This document shows positions 44,122 to 52,207 of a DNA stretch of 64,000 nucleotides, in pieces (the first letter of the stretch is position 1; the number at the start of each line of letters is the position of its first letter). The translations under genes and the position numbers were made by a program. The DNA is from an uncultured Eubacterium sp. (GTDB taxonomy: Bacteria; Bacillota; Clostridia; Lachnospirales; Lachnospiraceae): the NCBI GenBank assembly GCA_958446835.1, contig CAUCXT010000001.1, positions 124,001 to 188,000 on the forward strand, given 5' to 3'. A model generated the notes under the pieces. It ran no database searches and had not been told where the DNA came from. It saw nothing but the letters and a program-made list of their open reading frames with translations.

Positions 44122-44132
44122 TTTATGAATAT

Positions 44133-44169
44133 AAAATACAACCTATTGGCGTGTTTGTCAATAGGTTGT
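44133..44169 (-). promoter_or_regulatory. gpx operon promoter with overlapping perfect operator
   Basis: -35 TTGACA (44156-44161), 17-base spacer, -10 TATTTT (44133-44138). A perfect inverted repeat ACAACCTATTG/CAATAGGTTGT (44138-44148, 44159-44169) spans both boxes. OhrR is the obvious candidate, by position. Confidence 0.7.
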
Positions 44170-44206
44170 GCGCAATTTATTTTTAAATGTTAATTTTTAT
44201 TACTTT

Positions 44207-44246
44207 CTATGCAAAAAAACAACCCGGTAAATCCGGGCTGTTTCTT
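44207..44246 (-). terminator. Terminator of the Rpn remnant
   Basis: Stem GCCCGG/CCGGGT with ATTTA loop region, followed by GTTTTTTT on the minus strand, ~15 bases after the stop. Confidence 0.8.
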
Positions 44247-44258
44247 TTTGATTAATAT

Positions 44259-45067
44259 TTAGTTCTTCTCCTCAATGAATCGCTTCTTACCTTCCTCAAA
44301 CTCATCCGGATAACACTTCTTGACAGAGGACTCGTCTATGCCAAGCTTAAGCATATTTACAACAGCGTCTATATTGCCTTCCGTTCTGCCCTCCGCTCTG
44401 CCTTTAGTCCAGCCTTCGTTTCTGGCTTCTGTTGTATATTTTTCCATAACCTCACACATTACGCGCGTACCTCCTTCCGTATTTTTTAAATGTTGAACCC
44501 TGTTTGACAAATATGGAAAATGTTCATTATTGACTTCCTTTTGCGACATACACCTCATCAAATCGGAAATTGGTGAACCATCATCAATAGCGGTGTTGAC
44601 AAAAATCTCATGCACGCCATCATCAATAACCGTTCCCGTCTCGTGAATGGTCTTTTCGATATGATATATCGTCTTTCTTTCCGCAAAAACATCAAACTCG
44701 GAAATATATATGATATACAATTCCGGGATATTCTCAAATTTGCTGCCGACATCCGTCTCTCTTGCGGTAATTACTGAGGCATTATAGCGTACACGCTTTA
44801 CATGATTATCATTGTTTGAACGCTGTACCTCAAAATTACATTTTGTTCCATCACCTAATATACACAGCGCATCTAACCGGACAGAACGTCCATACAGATT
44901 TCTCTAGCTGCTTTGGACAATGACATCTGTAACAATGAGCCGGTCATCTTCCATGATAGTCCTGAGCATTTCCTGACACACATCTTTATCATCCGCTAAA
45001 ACCTCGAAAAAACGTCATCAATAGGTCTCAGATTCTTTACTTTTTCTATTCTTTCCTGAAGTGTCAT
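44259..45067 (-). pseudogene. Rpn-family recombination-promoting nuclease (PDDEXK transposase-like), disrupted
   Basis: Reading through, the gene gives MTLQERIEKVKNLRPIDD, FFEVLADDKDVCQEMLR, GRSVRLDALCILGDGTKCNFEVQR, ITARETDVGSKFENIPELY, IYISEFDVFAE, and ends with the typical charged tail GWTKGRAEGRTEGN and LGIDESSVKKCYPDE. This is the PDDEXK_2/Rpn family, nucleases of mobile or host-defence character. Two lesions: a one-base loss in an A6/T6 run at 45007-45012 shifts the frame after PIDD, and a TAG interrupts after VQSS near 44907. The last 153 codons stay open. A promoter (TTTACA, 17, TATAAT at 45091-45119) and RBS remain. Confidence 0.82.
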
Positions 45068-45090
45068 ATATATTATCCTTTCTTTTTCTA

Positions 45091-45119
45091 ATTATACCAC
45101 AGCAGGAAACTGATGTAAA
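45091..45119 (-). promoter_or_regulatory. Promoter of the Rpn remnant
   Basis: -35 TTTACA (45114-45119), 17-base spacer, -10 TATAAT (45091-45096), 24 bases before the start codon. Confidence 0.6.
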
Positions 45120-45128
45120 CATCCCCCA

Positions 45129-45473
45129 CTACGCCTTCACCTCTATCCTCAACACTCCGTCCTCATATTCCGCCCCAATGCTCCCGCCAAGCTGTTCCAC
45201 AAGGCTGCGCGCAATCGACAAGCCCAGTCCTGTCGACCCGCGCGCCTCCTGCACCGTGTAAAATCGGTCAAAGAGCTTCTCAAGAACCGCCTTTATGTCA
45301 AGCGTCTCCAACGTAATCTCATCCTGCGCAAGTATAACCGCATACCTGAAAAGCGCCTCCGTACCCGAATACGCCCTCAACGGCTCATAGCCCTGCTTTG
45401 TAAGTGCCGCTGCGACCATGTCCCCGATGTACACGTCATCATCAACAATAAGTATTTTTATATTTGCACCCAT
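45129..45473 (-). pseudogene. Deletion fusion of a response regulator and a histidine kinase
   Basis: Residues ~1-40 are the start of a receiver domain (IKILIVDDDVYIGDMVAAAL, GYEPLRAYSGTEAL) and stop before the phospho-acceptor region. The frame then continues with the last ~70 residues of a sensor kinase: EKLFDRFYTVQEARGSTG, LGLSIARSLVEQLGGSIGAE. The ancestral order must have been regulator then kinase; one in-frame deletion removed the middle of both. The product (114 aa) cannot phosphorylate or bind DNA. Start at 45473, preceded by GAGGGTG. Confidence 0.8.
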
Positions 45474-45520
45474 CCTTATCACCCTCATGTGCCTTATCCG
45501 GCACAGGTATTAAAATATTT

Positions 45521-46813
45521 TTATATACACCACGCGGCATAGAGCGGAACCGATTTTATCCCATTATCCATGCCGAAATTCTTGGTGGAAACACGGATTG
45601 AGTCCTCTATATCATACTTTTTTCTGAAAGTCTCAAGGCTCTTTGCCCGGACATGCACATTAGCTTTACATTCGACAGGCACAATACGATTATCCTGCAT
45701 AATAACAAAATCCAGCTCCGCCGCCGAACCAGCCTCCCAGTAATATAGCTTGTACTCCCTGCACGATAGCTGTACGGCAAGATAGTTCTCCGTGATTGCT
45801 CCCTTGGCTTCCCCGCCCAAATTGATATCCGAAAGAATATTTTCAACAGGAATCATAGCCTTAGCCGCCAAAAGTCCTACATCTGAAAAATATATCTTAA
45901 AGCTTGTTATATCCTTGTAAAATTCAAGCGGAATCTTACCCTCATTAACCTTCTCACATCTTAGGACAACCCCAGCCTTGGAAAGCCAGTCTATAGAAGC
46001 CTTATACTCCCTGCTTCTGGCATTGCTGCCAATCAGCTTATACTGGAATTTTTTATTTTCCCTCGCAAGCTGTGAAGGTATGCAGTTGTATGTCGCTACA
46101 TGCTTTATTGCCTCATTTTTTGTGGCATATTTTGCCATATCCGCCGTATAATTGTTTATAATCTCAGCCTGTTTTACCCTCACTATCCTGTAATCGTCCG
46201 TCTCAATAAATTCCTTCACAACCTCCGGCATTCCACCGACAACAAGATATGAGCGGTACAGCTCAAGCGCCCTGCTGTGCAGGTTCTCACTCAATGGTGT
46301 GTCATCCCTGTACCCCGCCTCAATCATATCCGCCAGCACTTCATTTCCGGTTGCAAGAAGAAATTCATAAAAATCCATAGGGTACATATTGATAGAATTT
46401 ACCTTTCCCACCGGAAAAGAATAGTTCTCCCCCTCAAGTGCAACTCCAAGCAGGCTTCCAGCCGCAATAATATGATATTCCGGTGCTTGTTCACAAAAAT
46501 ATTTCAATGAGGTGAGCGCCTTAGGAGTCGCCTGTATCTCATCAAAAATAATCAATGTATGCTCTGTGATAACCTTCCCTAAGACCGCTCCAAGCTCTAA
46601 GACAATTCTCTTCGGCTCAAGATTCCTGTCAAAAATGCTCTTAAGTTCACCGTTCGCCTCAAAATTAAAATACGCATAGTCCGCATAATTCTTCTTTCCA
46701 AAGCTTATTATGGAATATGTTTTTCCTACCTGCCTTGCACCATACACTATGAGCGGCTTTCTGTTTTTTTGATTTTTCCAGCTCAATAAGCCTTCCTCTA
46801 TTCTGCGCTTCAC
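45521..46813 (-). CDS. AAA-14/DUF4143 ATPase
   Basis: P-loop ATPase of the group often found in defence or toxin-antitoxin-like and mobile settings in Clostridia. Walker A GARQVGKTYS near residue 22-30, Walker B LIIFDEIQ, then PKALTSLKYFCEQ and the sensor stretch IIAAGSLLGVAL; the C-terminal half fits DUF4143, with a PD-(D/E)XK-like end (LDFVIMQDNRIVPVECKAN). Start is GTG 46813, with GGAGG eight bases upstream; the longer frame to 46870 lacks such a site. Substrate unknown. It has a well-formed promoter with a CRP/FNR-like palindrome beside it. Confidence 0.88.
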   Translation of the reverse strand: MKRRIEEGLLSWKNQKNRKPLIVYGARQVGKTYSIISFGKKNYADYAYFNFEANGELKSIFDRNLEPKRIVLELGAVLGKVITEHTLIIFDEIQATPKALTSLKYFCEQAPEYHIIAAGSLLGVALEGENYSFPVGKVNSINMYPMDFYEFLLATGNEVLADMIEAGYRDDTPLSENLHSRALELYRSYLVVGGMPEVVKEFIETDDYRIVRVKQAEIINNYTADMAKYATKNEAIKHVATYNCIPSQLARENKKFQYKLIGSNARSREYKASIDWLSKAGVVLRCEKVNEGKIPLEFYKDITSFKIYFSDVGLLAAKAMIPVENILSDINLGGEAKGAITENYLAVQLSCREYKLYYWEAGSAAELDFVIMQDNRIVPVECKANVHVRAKSLETFRKKYDIEDSIRVSTKNFGMDNGIKSVPLYAAWCI

Positions 46814-46891
46814 GATTACACCTCCAACACACATTCGCTGATACTGCCTGTAAAATTGCATAGACTGCACTTAAACAGAACAATTATACAC

Positions 46892-46935
46892 AAATCCTTA
46901 CATATATTATAAGTTTTTTTCACATTTTAAGTCAA
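46892..46935 (-). promoter_or_regulatory. Promoter of the AAA-14 gene
   Basis: Minus strand -35 TTGACT and -10 TATAAT with an 18-base spacer, ~85 bases before the GTG start. Confidence 0.65.
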
Positions 46936-46937
46936 GA

Positions 46938-46962
46938 AAATGTGATATTATATCACATTTTT
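46938..46962. promoter_or_regulatory. CRP/FNR-like palindrome upstream of the AAA-14 promoter
   Basis: AAATGTGATATTATATCACATTT is a near-perfect palindrome; core TGTGA-N7-TCACA (46941-46957). It lies just upstream of the -35, where an activator would bind. An ATGTGA half-site recurs in the spacer. Confidence 0.5.
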
Positions 46963-46963
46963 G

Positions 46964-47008
46964 TCACCATAAAAGCGGTGACGAACATCCCGCCACCGCT
47001 TTTATGTG
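46964..47008 (-). terminator. Terminator of the AAC(3)-like gene
   Basis: Perfect 13-bp stem CATAAAAGCGGTG/CACCGCTTTTATG, 40 bases past the stop. The poly-T is inside the stem, so it may work in both directions. Confidence 0.65.
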
Positions 47009-47046
47009 CTATATTACGTCTCATTTATATTTCACATCCACCGCAT

Positions 47047-47841
47047 TTAAAATGCAATGTCCCTCAACCGCTCCGGTGCAATGCTCTCACTGGTCACAAT
47101 GCACTCCGGGTCGGGTGCAAGCACATGCCTTACCACCTCAAAAATCCGTTTCACGTCACACAGAAGGCAATCCGCGTCACCGAATTTCACCTGTACTGCC
47201 GCCCCACAATCAAGAAACGCCTGATTCAGCTTCACAAAATTCTCCGATATATGCGGCTGGGTGGCGTTGTAGTGCCTGCGGACATACACCTTTCTTATGC
47301 TTCCGTCCGGCATCGCTATCTTAAGCTCCATAGGCTTGTCCGACAGCCGGTTAGGCACATTAAGCACCTCCTCAACACTGTGGATGTAGGTGTTGCGCTC
47401 ATGCCCTACCCCGACAAGAAGTATCTTTCCGCCGCAGTCCTTCAGCCTGTCATAGCAGCCTCCCGGCGTACAGGGCGTGTTGCAAAGTTCCTCACCGCTT
47501 AGGTATTCCGCCGCACCGCGCCCAAGTCCAGCCATGCTGTGTGTCGGGTGAAGTGAGCGCACAACTCCCGGTCTTTTCATAAACATATTCGTGAGCAGCC
47601 CCACGCAGGAGTGTGTCACCTCCGGGTCATATACAGGGCTACTCTCATTCACCGTTTTCCATGTGTGTGTCGGAAGAAGCAGAAGTCCCTCCGCGAAGAA
47701 CTCACTCCACGCGTCAAGCACCGTGTCCGCGCCGCCCTCCACCTGTCCTATGGTTTTCATCGACGAATGTATAAGTATGGTCTCATCACCATGCAGCCCC
47801 ATCGCTCTTAATTGTTCTGTAAGTTCCTGTTTTGTATACAT
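47047..47841 (-). CDS. AAC(3)-fold acetyltransferase
   Basis: PF02522 antibiotic_NAT fold, acetyl-CoA dependent. Seen: ILIHSSMKTIGQVEGGADTVLDA near the N-terminus (trimmed), LLPTHTWKTV, and the active-site RSLHPTHSMAGLG; LLVGVGHERNTYIHSVEE near residue 145. 264 residues, normal. Many chromosomal homologues do not confer aminoglycoside resistance but act in other N-acetylations, e.g. of wall or secondary metabolites. No resistance-island signs are adjacent. AGGAG four bases before ATG 47841. Confidence 0.88.
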   Translation of the reverse strand: MYTKQELTEQLRAMGLHGDETILIHSSMKTIGQVEGGADTVLDAWSEFFAEGLLLLPTHTWKTVNESSPVYDPEVTHSCVGLLTNMFMKRPGVVRSLHPTHSMAGLGRGAAEYLSGEELCNTPCTPGGCYDRLKDCGGKILLVGVGHERNTYIHSVEEVLNVPNRLSDKPMELKIAMPDGSIRKVYVRRHYNATQPHISENFVKLNQAFLDCGAAVQVKFGDADCLLCDVKRIFEVVRHVLAPDPECIVTSESIAPERLRDIAF

Positions 47842-47907
47842 TTTGCTCCTTATAGGCTATTTATCTAATTATTACATATCTTTATTTGTATTCTTGATTC
47901 ATAGTCT

Positions 47908-48798
47908 TTAATGGTTTATATACTCAAAATGCTGGTAGTCCTTGCTCGTCTCCCAGTCACCGCCCCACTCAAAGCCATGCTCCGTGAACAGCCTGTAGCA
48001 TAGGTCCTCATGGTCTATCTTATACAGAAAATCCACACTTCTGTCCGCGTAGCTTATGGCATCCTCCGGACTCACTGCTACACCGTTTCCTGTCTCCTTG
48101 ACCTGCGGATTGTAGAATGGGTTAATATCCACCGCAAGCCCCATGCCATGCTCAGACACAATATCCGTTCCGGATATCGTTCTGAAATTGAACGCAGAAG
48201 TATTATTATCGCTCATCGACAGCTCATCATCGCCATCATACTCATCGATTAGCGCTATCTTCTCAATAGGGTACTGCGCCTTGTAAAGCTGTTTGAATAT
48301 ATCAAGTATGTCATCCGCAATGAGCTTGTTGACAATAAGCTCGCCCTCACAGCTTCTCCCCGCGAAGTCCACGTACATGACATGGACATAGCGCAGGTCT
48401 TTCCGCTCAACAGGACAGCCCTCCTTATAGCTCTTGCCCTGCATGTTCTTCCACACACTGTTAGGAAGCTCTGATACATAGAAGCTGCTGTAATCGGTGT
48501 CATCTGTAGTCTGTGCGACATCCTCTCCCGCACTGCCTCCGTCAATTGCGACATCTGATATGTTACCATCATCTGTTGTACTGTTAACTGTACCATACGG
48601 TATACTACCATCTGTTGCGCTGTCACTGCCACCGGTGTATGTCCCACCACTTGCTGTATCTTCCGCCTTACCTAAATCTATTGTCCCGCCCGCCGGCGAA
48701 TCAGCCGTACCTCCGAAATACAGCATTGCGCCAAGCATGCCAAGCGGCACGAGTGAAACTGCCATAATTATGAGCAGTACCTTAGTCATTTTACTCAT
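47908..48798 (-). CDS. M15-family D,D/L,D-carboxypeptidase-like protein, membrane anchored
   Basis: Zinc peptidase acting on wall stem peptides outside the cell. N-terminal signal anchor (residues ~5-28), a Thr/Ser/Gly/Asp-rich linker to ~100, then the M15 (VanY/CwlK-like) domain: DNNTSAFNFRTISGT, metal motif HGMGLAVDINPFYNP (His and Asp) and HGFEWGGDWETSKDYQHFEY (trimmed; second His). The final YQHFEY supplies the third ligand. It starts 9 bases after the transporter gene, so they are co-transcribed. Confidence 0.88.
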   Translation of the reverse strand: MSKMTKVLLIIMAVSLVPLGMLGAMLYFGGTADSPAGGTIDLGKAEDTASGGTYTGGSDSATDGSIPYGTVNSTTDDGNISDVAIDGGSAGEDVAQTTDDTDYSSFYVSELPNSVWKNMQGKSYKEGCPVERKDLRYVHVMYVDFAGRSCEGELIVNKLIADDILDIFKQLYKAQYPIEKIALIDEYDGDDELSMSDNNTSAFNFRTISGTDIVSEHGMGLAVDINPFYNPQVKETGNGVAVSPEDAISYADRSVDFLYKIDHEDLCYRLFTEHGFEWGGDWETSKDYQHFEYINH

Positions 48799-48807
48799 AC
48801 GATAGCC

Positions 48808-50181
48808 TCACATCGAAATCCATCCAAACGCATTCGCGATAGAACTTATCAAAATTAATGCCGCAAAAATCGGGCACAGATACTTAATCATGAAACAGAA
48901 TATCTTCTTTCTGCGGAATGTACCTCCGCCGTAGGTCACCTCTTCCTCAATATGCTCCACTCCGACAACCCTTGAAACGAACAGGCACGTTGCTATAGCG
49001 GCAATTGGCATCATAGCTGTATTTGTTAGGAAATCAAAAAAATCCAAAAACTGCATGCCAATTATCTTTACATTGGCAAGAGGTCCGTATCCAAGAGCGG
49101 ACAGGCTTCCAAGTCCTATCATAATCGCACCGATAATAACAGTAGATTTCTTTCTATTCCACCCAAATTCATCCTCAAATGTAGAAACTGCGCTTTCAGT
49201 CAACGCGATTGAACTGGTAAGTGCGGCAAAGAGAACCAGCATGAAAAACATAACTCCGGCAAAGGTTCCAAACCCCATACTTGCAAAAACCTTTGGAATG
49301 GTGATAAACATAAGTGCCGGTCCGGCTTGAAGTGTCTTGGCATCCCCACCGGAAAATGCAAAGACTGCCGGAATAATCATAAGCCCTGCCATCATGGCAA
49401 TCGCTGTATCGAAAATCTCAACCTGTTTTGTCGATTCCTCGATTGAATTTTCCTTTTTCATGTATGAACCAAATGTAATCAGTATACCCATCGCAATTGA
49501 AAGCGAATAAAACATCTGTCCCATAGCTGTTACAACTGTCATCCATGAAAAATTATTTACATTAGGAACCAGAAAATATTTCACACCAGCCAATGCCCCG
49601 GGTCTTGTCACTGAATATACTGTAATTATCAACGATAATATTACCAGAATAGGCATCATAAATTTTGAGACACACTCAATTCCGTTGCGCACACCGGCAA
49701 AAATAATGACCAGCACTATCATGGCAAATATGGCAAAGTAAATCTCCGGCGAAGCACCGGCGGAGATAAATTCAGAAAAATATCCGTCCACTGCCAAAGC
49801 CTGTGTCTGCCCTATGACGTATCCGACAAGATATTTTATAACCCATCCGCCGATTACCGAATAATATGGAACTATCAGGATTGGAATAATCGCATTTATC
49901 CATCCTCCCGCCATAGCCCATTTAGACTTTCCAAAGGAAGCATACGCTCCCACAGGGCTTTTCCGTGTCATTCGTCCTAAAGCCGTCTCAGCTATTATCA
50001 TCGTATAGCCAAATGTCAATGCCAGAATAATATATATTACAAGAAAAATTCCTCCGCCATATTTGGCCGCCAGATATGGGAATCTCCATATATTTCCCAA
50101 GCCTACAGAAGCGCCCGCTGCCGAGAGGACAAATCCTATCTTACCGGAAAATGAACTCCTTTTTGACTCATGCTGTTTCAT
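48808..50181 (-). CDS. Neurotransmitter:sodium symporter (NSS) family transporter
   Basis: Sodium-coupled amino-acid uptake, LeuT fold, 11-12 membrane helices. Landmarks: SGKIGFVLSAAGASVGLGN and IWRFPYLAAKYGGG in TM1, FGYTMIIAETALGRMTRKSP in TM2, and WKYLVGYV-type TM3 region. The substrate is likely an aromatic or branched amino acid or tryptophan as for close homologues, not readable from sequence. 457 residues, typical bacterial length. GAGG 11 bases before ATG 50181. First gene of a two-gene unit with the M15 peptidase. Confidence 0.93.
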   Translation of the reverse strand: MKQHESKRSSFSGKIGFVLSAAGASVGLGNIWRFPYLAAKYGGGIFLVIYIILALTFGYTMIIAETALGRMTRKSPVGAYASFGKSKWAMAGGWINAIIPILIVPYYSVIGGWVIKYLVGYVIGQTQALAVDGYFSEFISAGASPEIYFAIFAMIVLVIIFAGVRNGIECVSKFMMPILVILSLIITVYSVTRPGALAGVKYFLVPNVNNFSWMTVVTAMGQMFYSLSIAMGILITFGSYMKKENSIEESTKQVEIFDTAIAMMAGLMIIPAVFAFSGGDAKTLQAGPALMFITIPKVFASMGFGTFAGVMFFMLVLFAALTSSIALTESAVSTFEDEFGWNRKKSTVIIGAIMIGLGSLSALGYGPLANVKIIGMQFLDFFDFLTNTAMMPIAAIATCLFVSRVVGVEHIEEEVTYGGGTFRRKKIFCFMIKYLCPIFAALILISSIANAFGWISM

Positions 50182-50257
50182 TGCTTATTATACCTCGTTT
50201 CATATAGAATCCGTTCTCTGTTTTCAATAATGAACGTCTAACGTCCGCTGATAAGCT

Positions 50258-51460
50258 CTAATGCTCATCGACAACCTGAAAAATTATGAACTTAAGATAG
50301 TATGACTCATTCGCAGCCCACAGTATCGGATGATCCGGTCCCTGTGTGCGGAATTCCACCTGTCTTAGACGCTTATGGACGCTCTGCGCCGCCTCCTTGA
50401 TAGTCTTAGTAAAGAGCTCCTGTGTCATAAAATGTGAGCATGAGCAGGTCGCAAGGTATCCTCCGTCCTTAACAAGCCTCAAGCCCTTCATATTAATTTC
50501 CCTGTAGCCCTTTATCGCATTCTTTGTCGCCTCACGCGATTTAGTAAAAGCAGGTGGGTCAAGTATCACAACATCATACTTCTCCCCCTCTGCGGCAAGG
50601 CGCGGAAGTTCATCAAGGACATTAGCATATTTAAAATGCACAGTTCCGTCAAGTCCGTTAAGCTTTGCATTGGCTTCCGCCTGCTGTATCGCATACTCAG
50701 ATATATCAAGTCCCGTGACTTCCGCTGCCCCTGCAATCCCTGCATTGAGTGCAAATGTTCCCATGTGGGTGAAGCAGTCTAAGACCCTCTTTCCCTTACA
50801 CAGTCTCTGTATTGCAAGTCTGTTGTACTTCTGGTCTAAGAAAAATCCTGTCTTCTGTCCATTCACAACATCCACCATATAGTGCACACCGTTCTCCACA
50901 ATCTCAACATTGGTATCGAATTCATCACCTATGAAACCCTTTACGGTCTTAAGTCCTTCCTTCTCGCGCTCCCTTGCGTCACTTCTCTCGTATACACCTC
51001 GTATAGCTATTCCGTCTGCCTTCAAAATCTCCTTCAGGTCATCTACTATCTTTTCCTTGAAGCGCTCTATACCAAGCGTAAGCGCCTGAACTACAAGTAC
51101 ATCCTCATACTTATCCACGACAATTCCCGGCAGGAAATCCGCCTCACCGAATATAACGCGGCAGGATGAGATATCCACTGTGTCCTTGCGGTAATCCCAT
51201 GCAACCTTGACCCTGTTATATATAAACTCATCATCTATAAGCTGGTCGGCATTTCTCGTCATCATTCTTATTCTAATCTTAGAATTCTGGTTGATATAAC
51301 CTCTGCCAAGCATATATCCGTTAAATGCATGTACTGCAACTATATCCCCGTTCTTAAAGGTTCCTACAATAGTGTCTATCTCATTATCGTATATCCACGG
51401 ACCTCCCTGTCCGAACTCTCTTCCTTCTCCCTTTTTTAATGTAACAATTGATTCAGGCAT
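50258..51460 (-). CDS. rlmI: RlmI-type 23S rRNA cytosine-C5 methyltransferase
   Basis: SAM-dependent m5C methyltransferase of 23S rRNA (position 1962 in E. coli). PUA domain at residues ~1-75 (VTLKKGEGREFGQGGPWIYDNEI), linker, then the Rossmann domain: VLDCFTHMGTFALNAGIAGA, VTGLDISEYAI, motif IV VILDPPAFTKS and motif VI ATCSCSHFM with the catalytic Cys. 400 residues as in the family. GGAG eight bases before ATG 51460. Monocistronic or leading the strand; divergent from the plus-strand gene next to it. Confidence 0.94.
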   Translation of the reverse strand: MPESIVTLKKGEGREFGQGGPWIYDNEIDTIVGTFKNGDIVAVHAFNGYMLGRGYINQNSKIRIRMMTRNADQLIDDEFIYNRVKVAWDYRKDTVDISSCRVIFGEADFLPGIVVDKYEDVLVVQALTLGIERFKEKIVDDLKEILKADGIAIRGVYERSDAREREKEGLKTVKGFIGDEFDTNVEIVENGVHYMVDVVNGQKTGFFLDQKYNRLAIQRLCKGKRVLDCFTHMGTFALNAGIAGAAEVTGLDISEYAIQQAEANAKLNGLDGTVHFKYANVLDELPRLAAEGEKYDVVILDPPAFTKSREATKNAIKGYREINMKGLRLVKDGGYLATCSCSHFMTQELFTKTIKEAAQSVHKRLRQVEFRTQGPDHPILWAANESYYLKFIIFQVVDEH

Positions 51461-51575
51461 GTCTTTTCTCCATCTCCACTATTTATTCTGCATATTCTTT
51501 TTTGATATAGTAAATAATATATCCATCAAGATATAAAATCAAGCTTGAATAATGTTTCTCTTGCGAGGTAATCAA

Positions 51576-52007
51576 ATGATTAAACAATTCATATTCTGTG
51601 GCAGTCTTGGTTGGTGCTTCGAAGTGTTCTGGACAGGTCTTGGCTCTTTATTTAAACATGACAAAAAGCTGATGGGACAGAGTTCACTGCACATGTTTCC
51701 CATATACGGAAGTGCAATTATCATACCGCCCATCCATAGGCTGATAAAAAAAGCCAACGTCTTTGTGCGCGGAAGTGTCTACGCTCTGTGCATTTTTTTG
51801 ACTGAATTTATCAGCGGCAGTATTCTCAAGAAGCGCAACGCCTGTCCATGGGACTATTCCGATGCCGCCCTTAACTATAAGGGAATCATCCGCTTAGATT
51901 ATGCCCCGGTGTGGTTCATTGTTGGTCTGATTTATGAAAAAATGCTGTGCGCCACGAACAAGCGCCCGGCATTTCCGGATGCCCTCAAGCTTCTGAAAAC
52001 TCCATAA
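51576..52007 (+). CDS. CmpB-like putative ABC-type membrane protein
   Basis: 143 residues with four hydrophobic segments and the PF06541-type features: GSLGWCFEVFWTGLGSLF, GQSSLHMFPIYGSA, GSILKKRNACPWDYSD, LDYAPVWFIVGLIYEKM. This family is listed as putative ABC transporter type IV, but most members stand alone and their role is unknown. Plus strand, divergent from rlmI. Start at ATG 51576 because GAGGT lies six bases upstream; the frame from 51552 lacks one. Followed by a clear terminator. Confidence 0.82.
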   Translation: MIKQFIFCGSLGWCFEVFWTGLGSLFKHDKKLMGQSSLHMFPIYGSAIIIPPIHRLIKKANVFVRGSVYALCIFLTEFISGSILKKRNACPWDYSDAALNYKGIIRLDYAPVWFIVGLIYEKMLCATNKRPAFPDALKLLKTP

Positions 52008-52065
52008 CACTATTCATTATCACCATTGGAACAGTAGAACAATTCCCAACAAGGAATATTTATCT

Positions 52066-52103
52066 AAAAAATCCGGGGCACCAGTATAGATGTCCCGGAT
52101 TCA
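52066..52103 (+). terminator. Terminator of the CmpB-like gene
   Basis: Stem AATCCGGG/CCCGGATT (one extra G in the loop side) followed by CATTTTTATTATT on the plus strand. Confidence 0.8.
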
Positions 52104-52207
52104 TTTTTATTATTATAATACTCTTACAAGCAGACTGTAAAATAATCCCATAAATAACGGTCTTATCCAATGTAAACACAATTACATTAGGCATACAAGC
52201 ACTCTGT

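Noticed and set aside
47047..47841. AAC(3)-like gene as an acquired antibiotic-resistance gene
   Set aside because: No mobile element or integron signs are adjacent, base composition matches neighbours, and many chromosomal homologues are not resistance enzymes.
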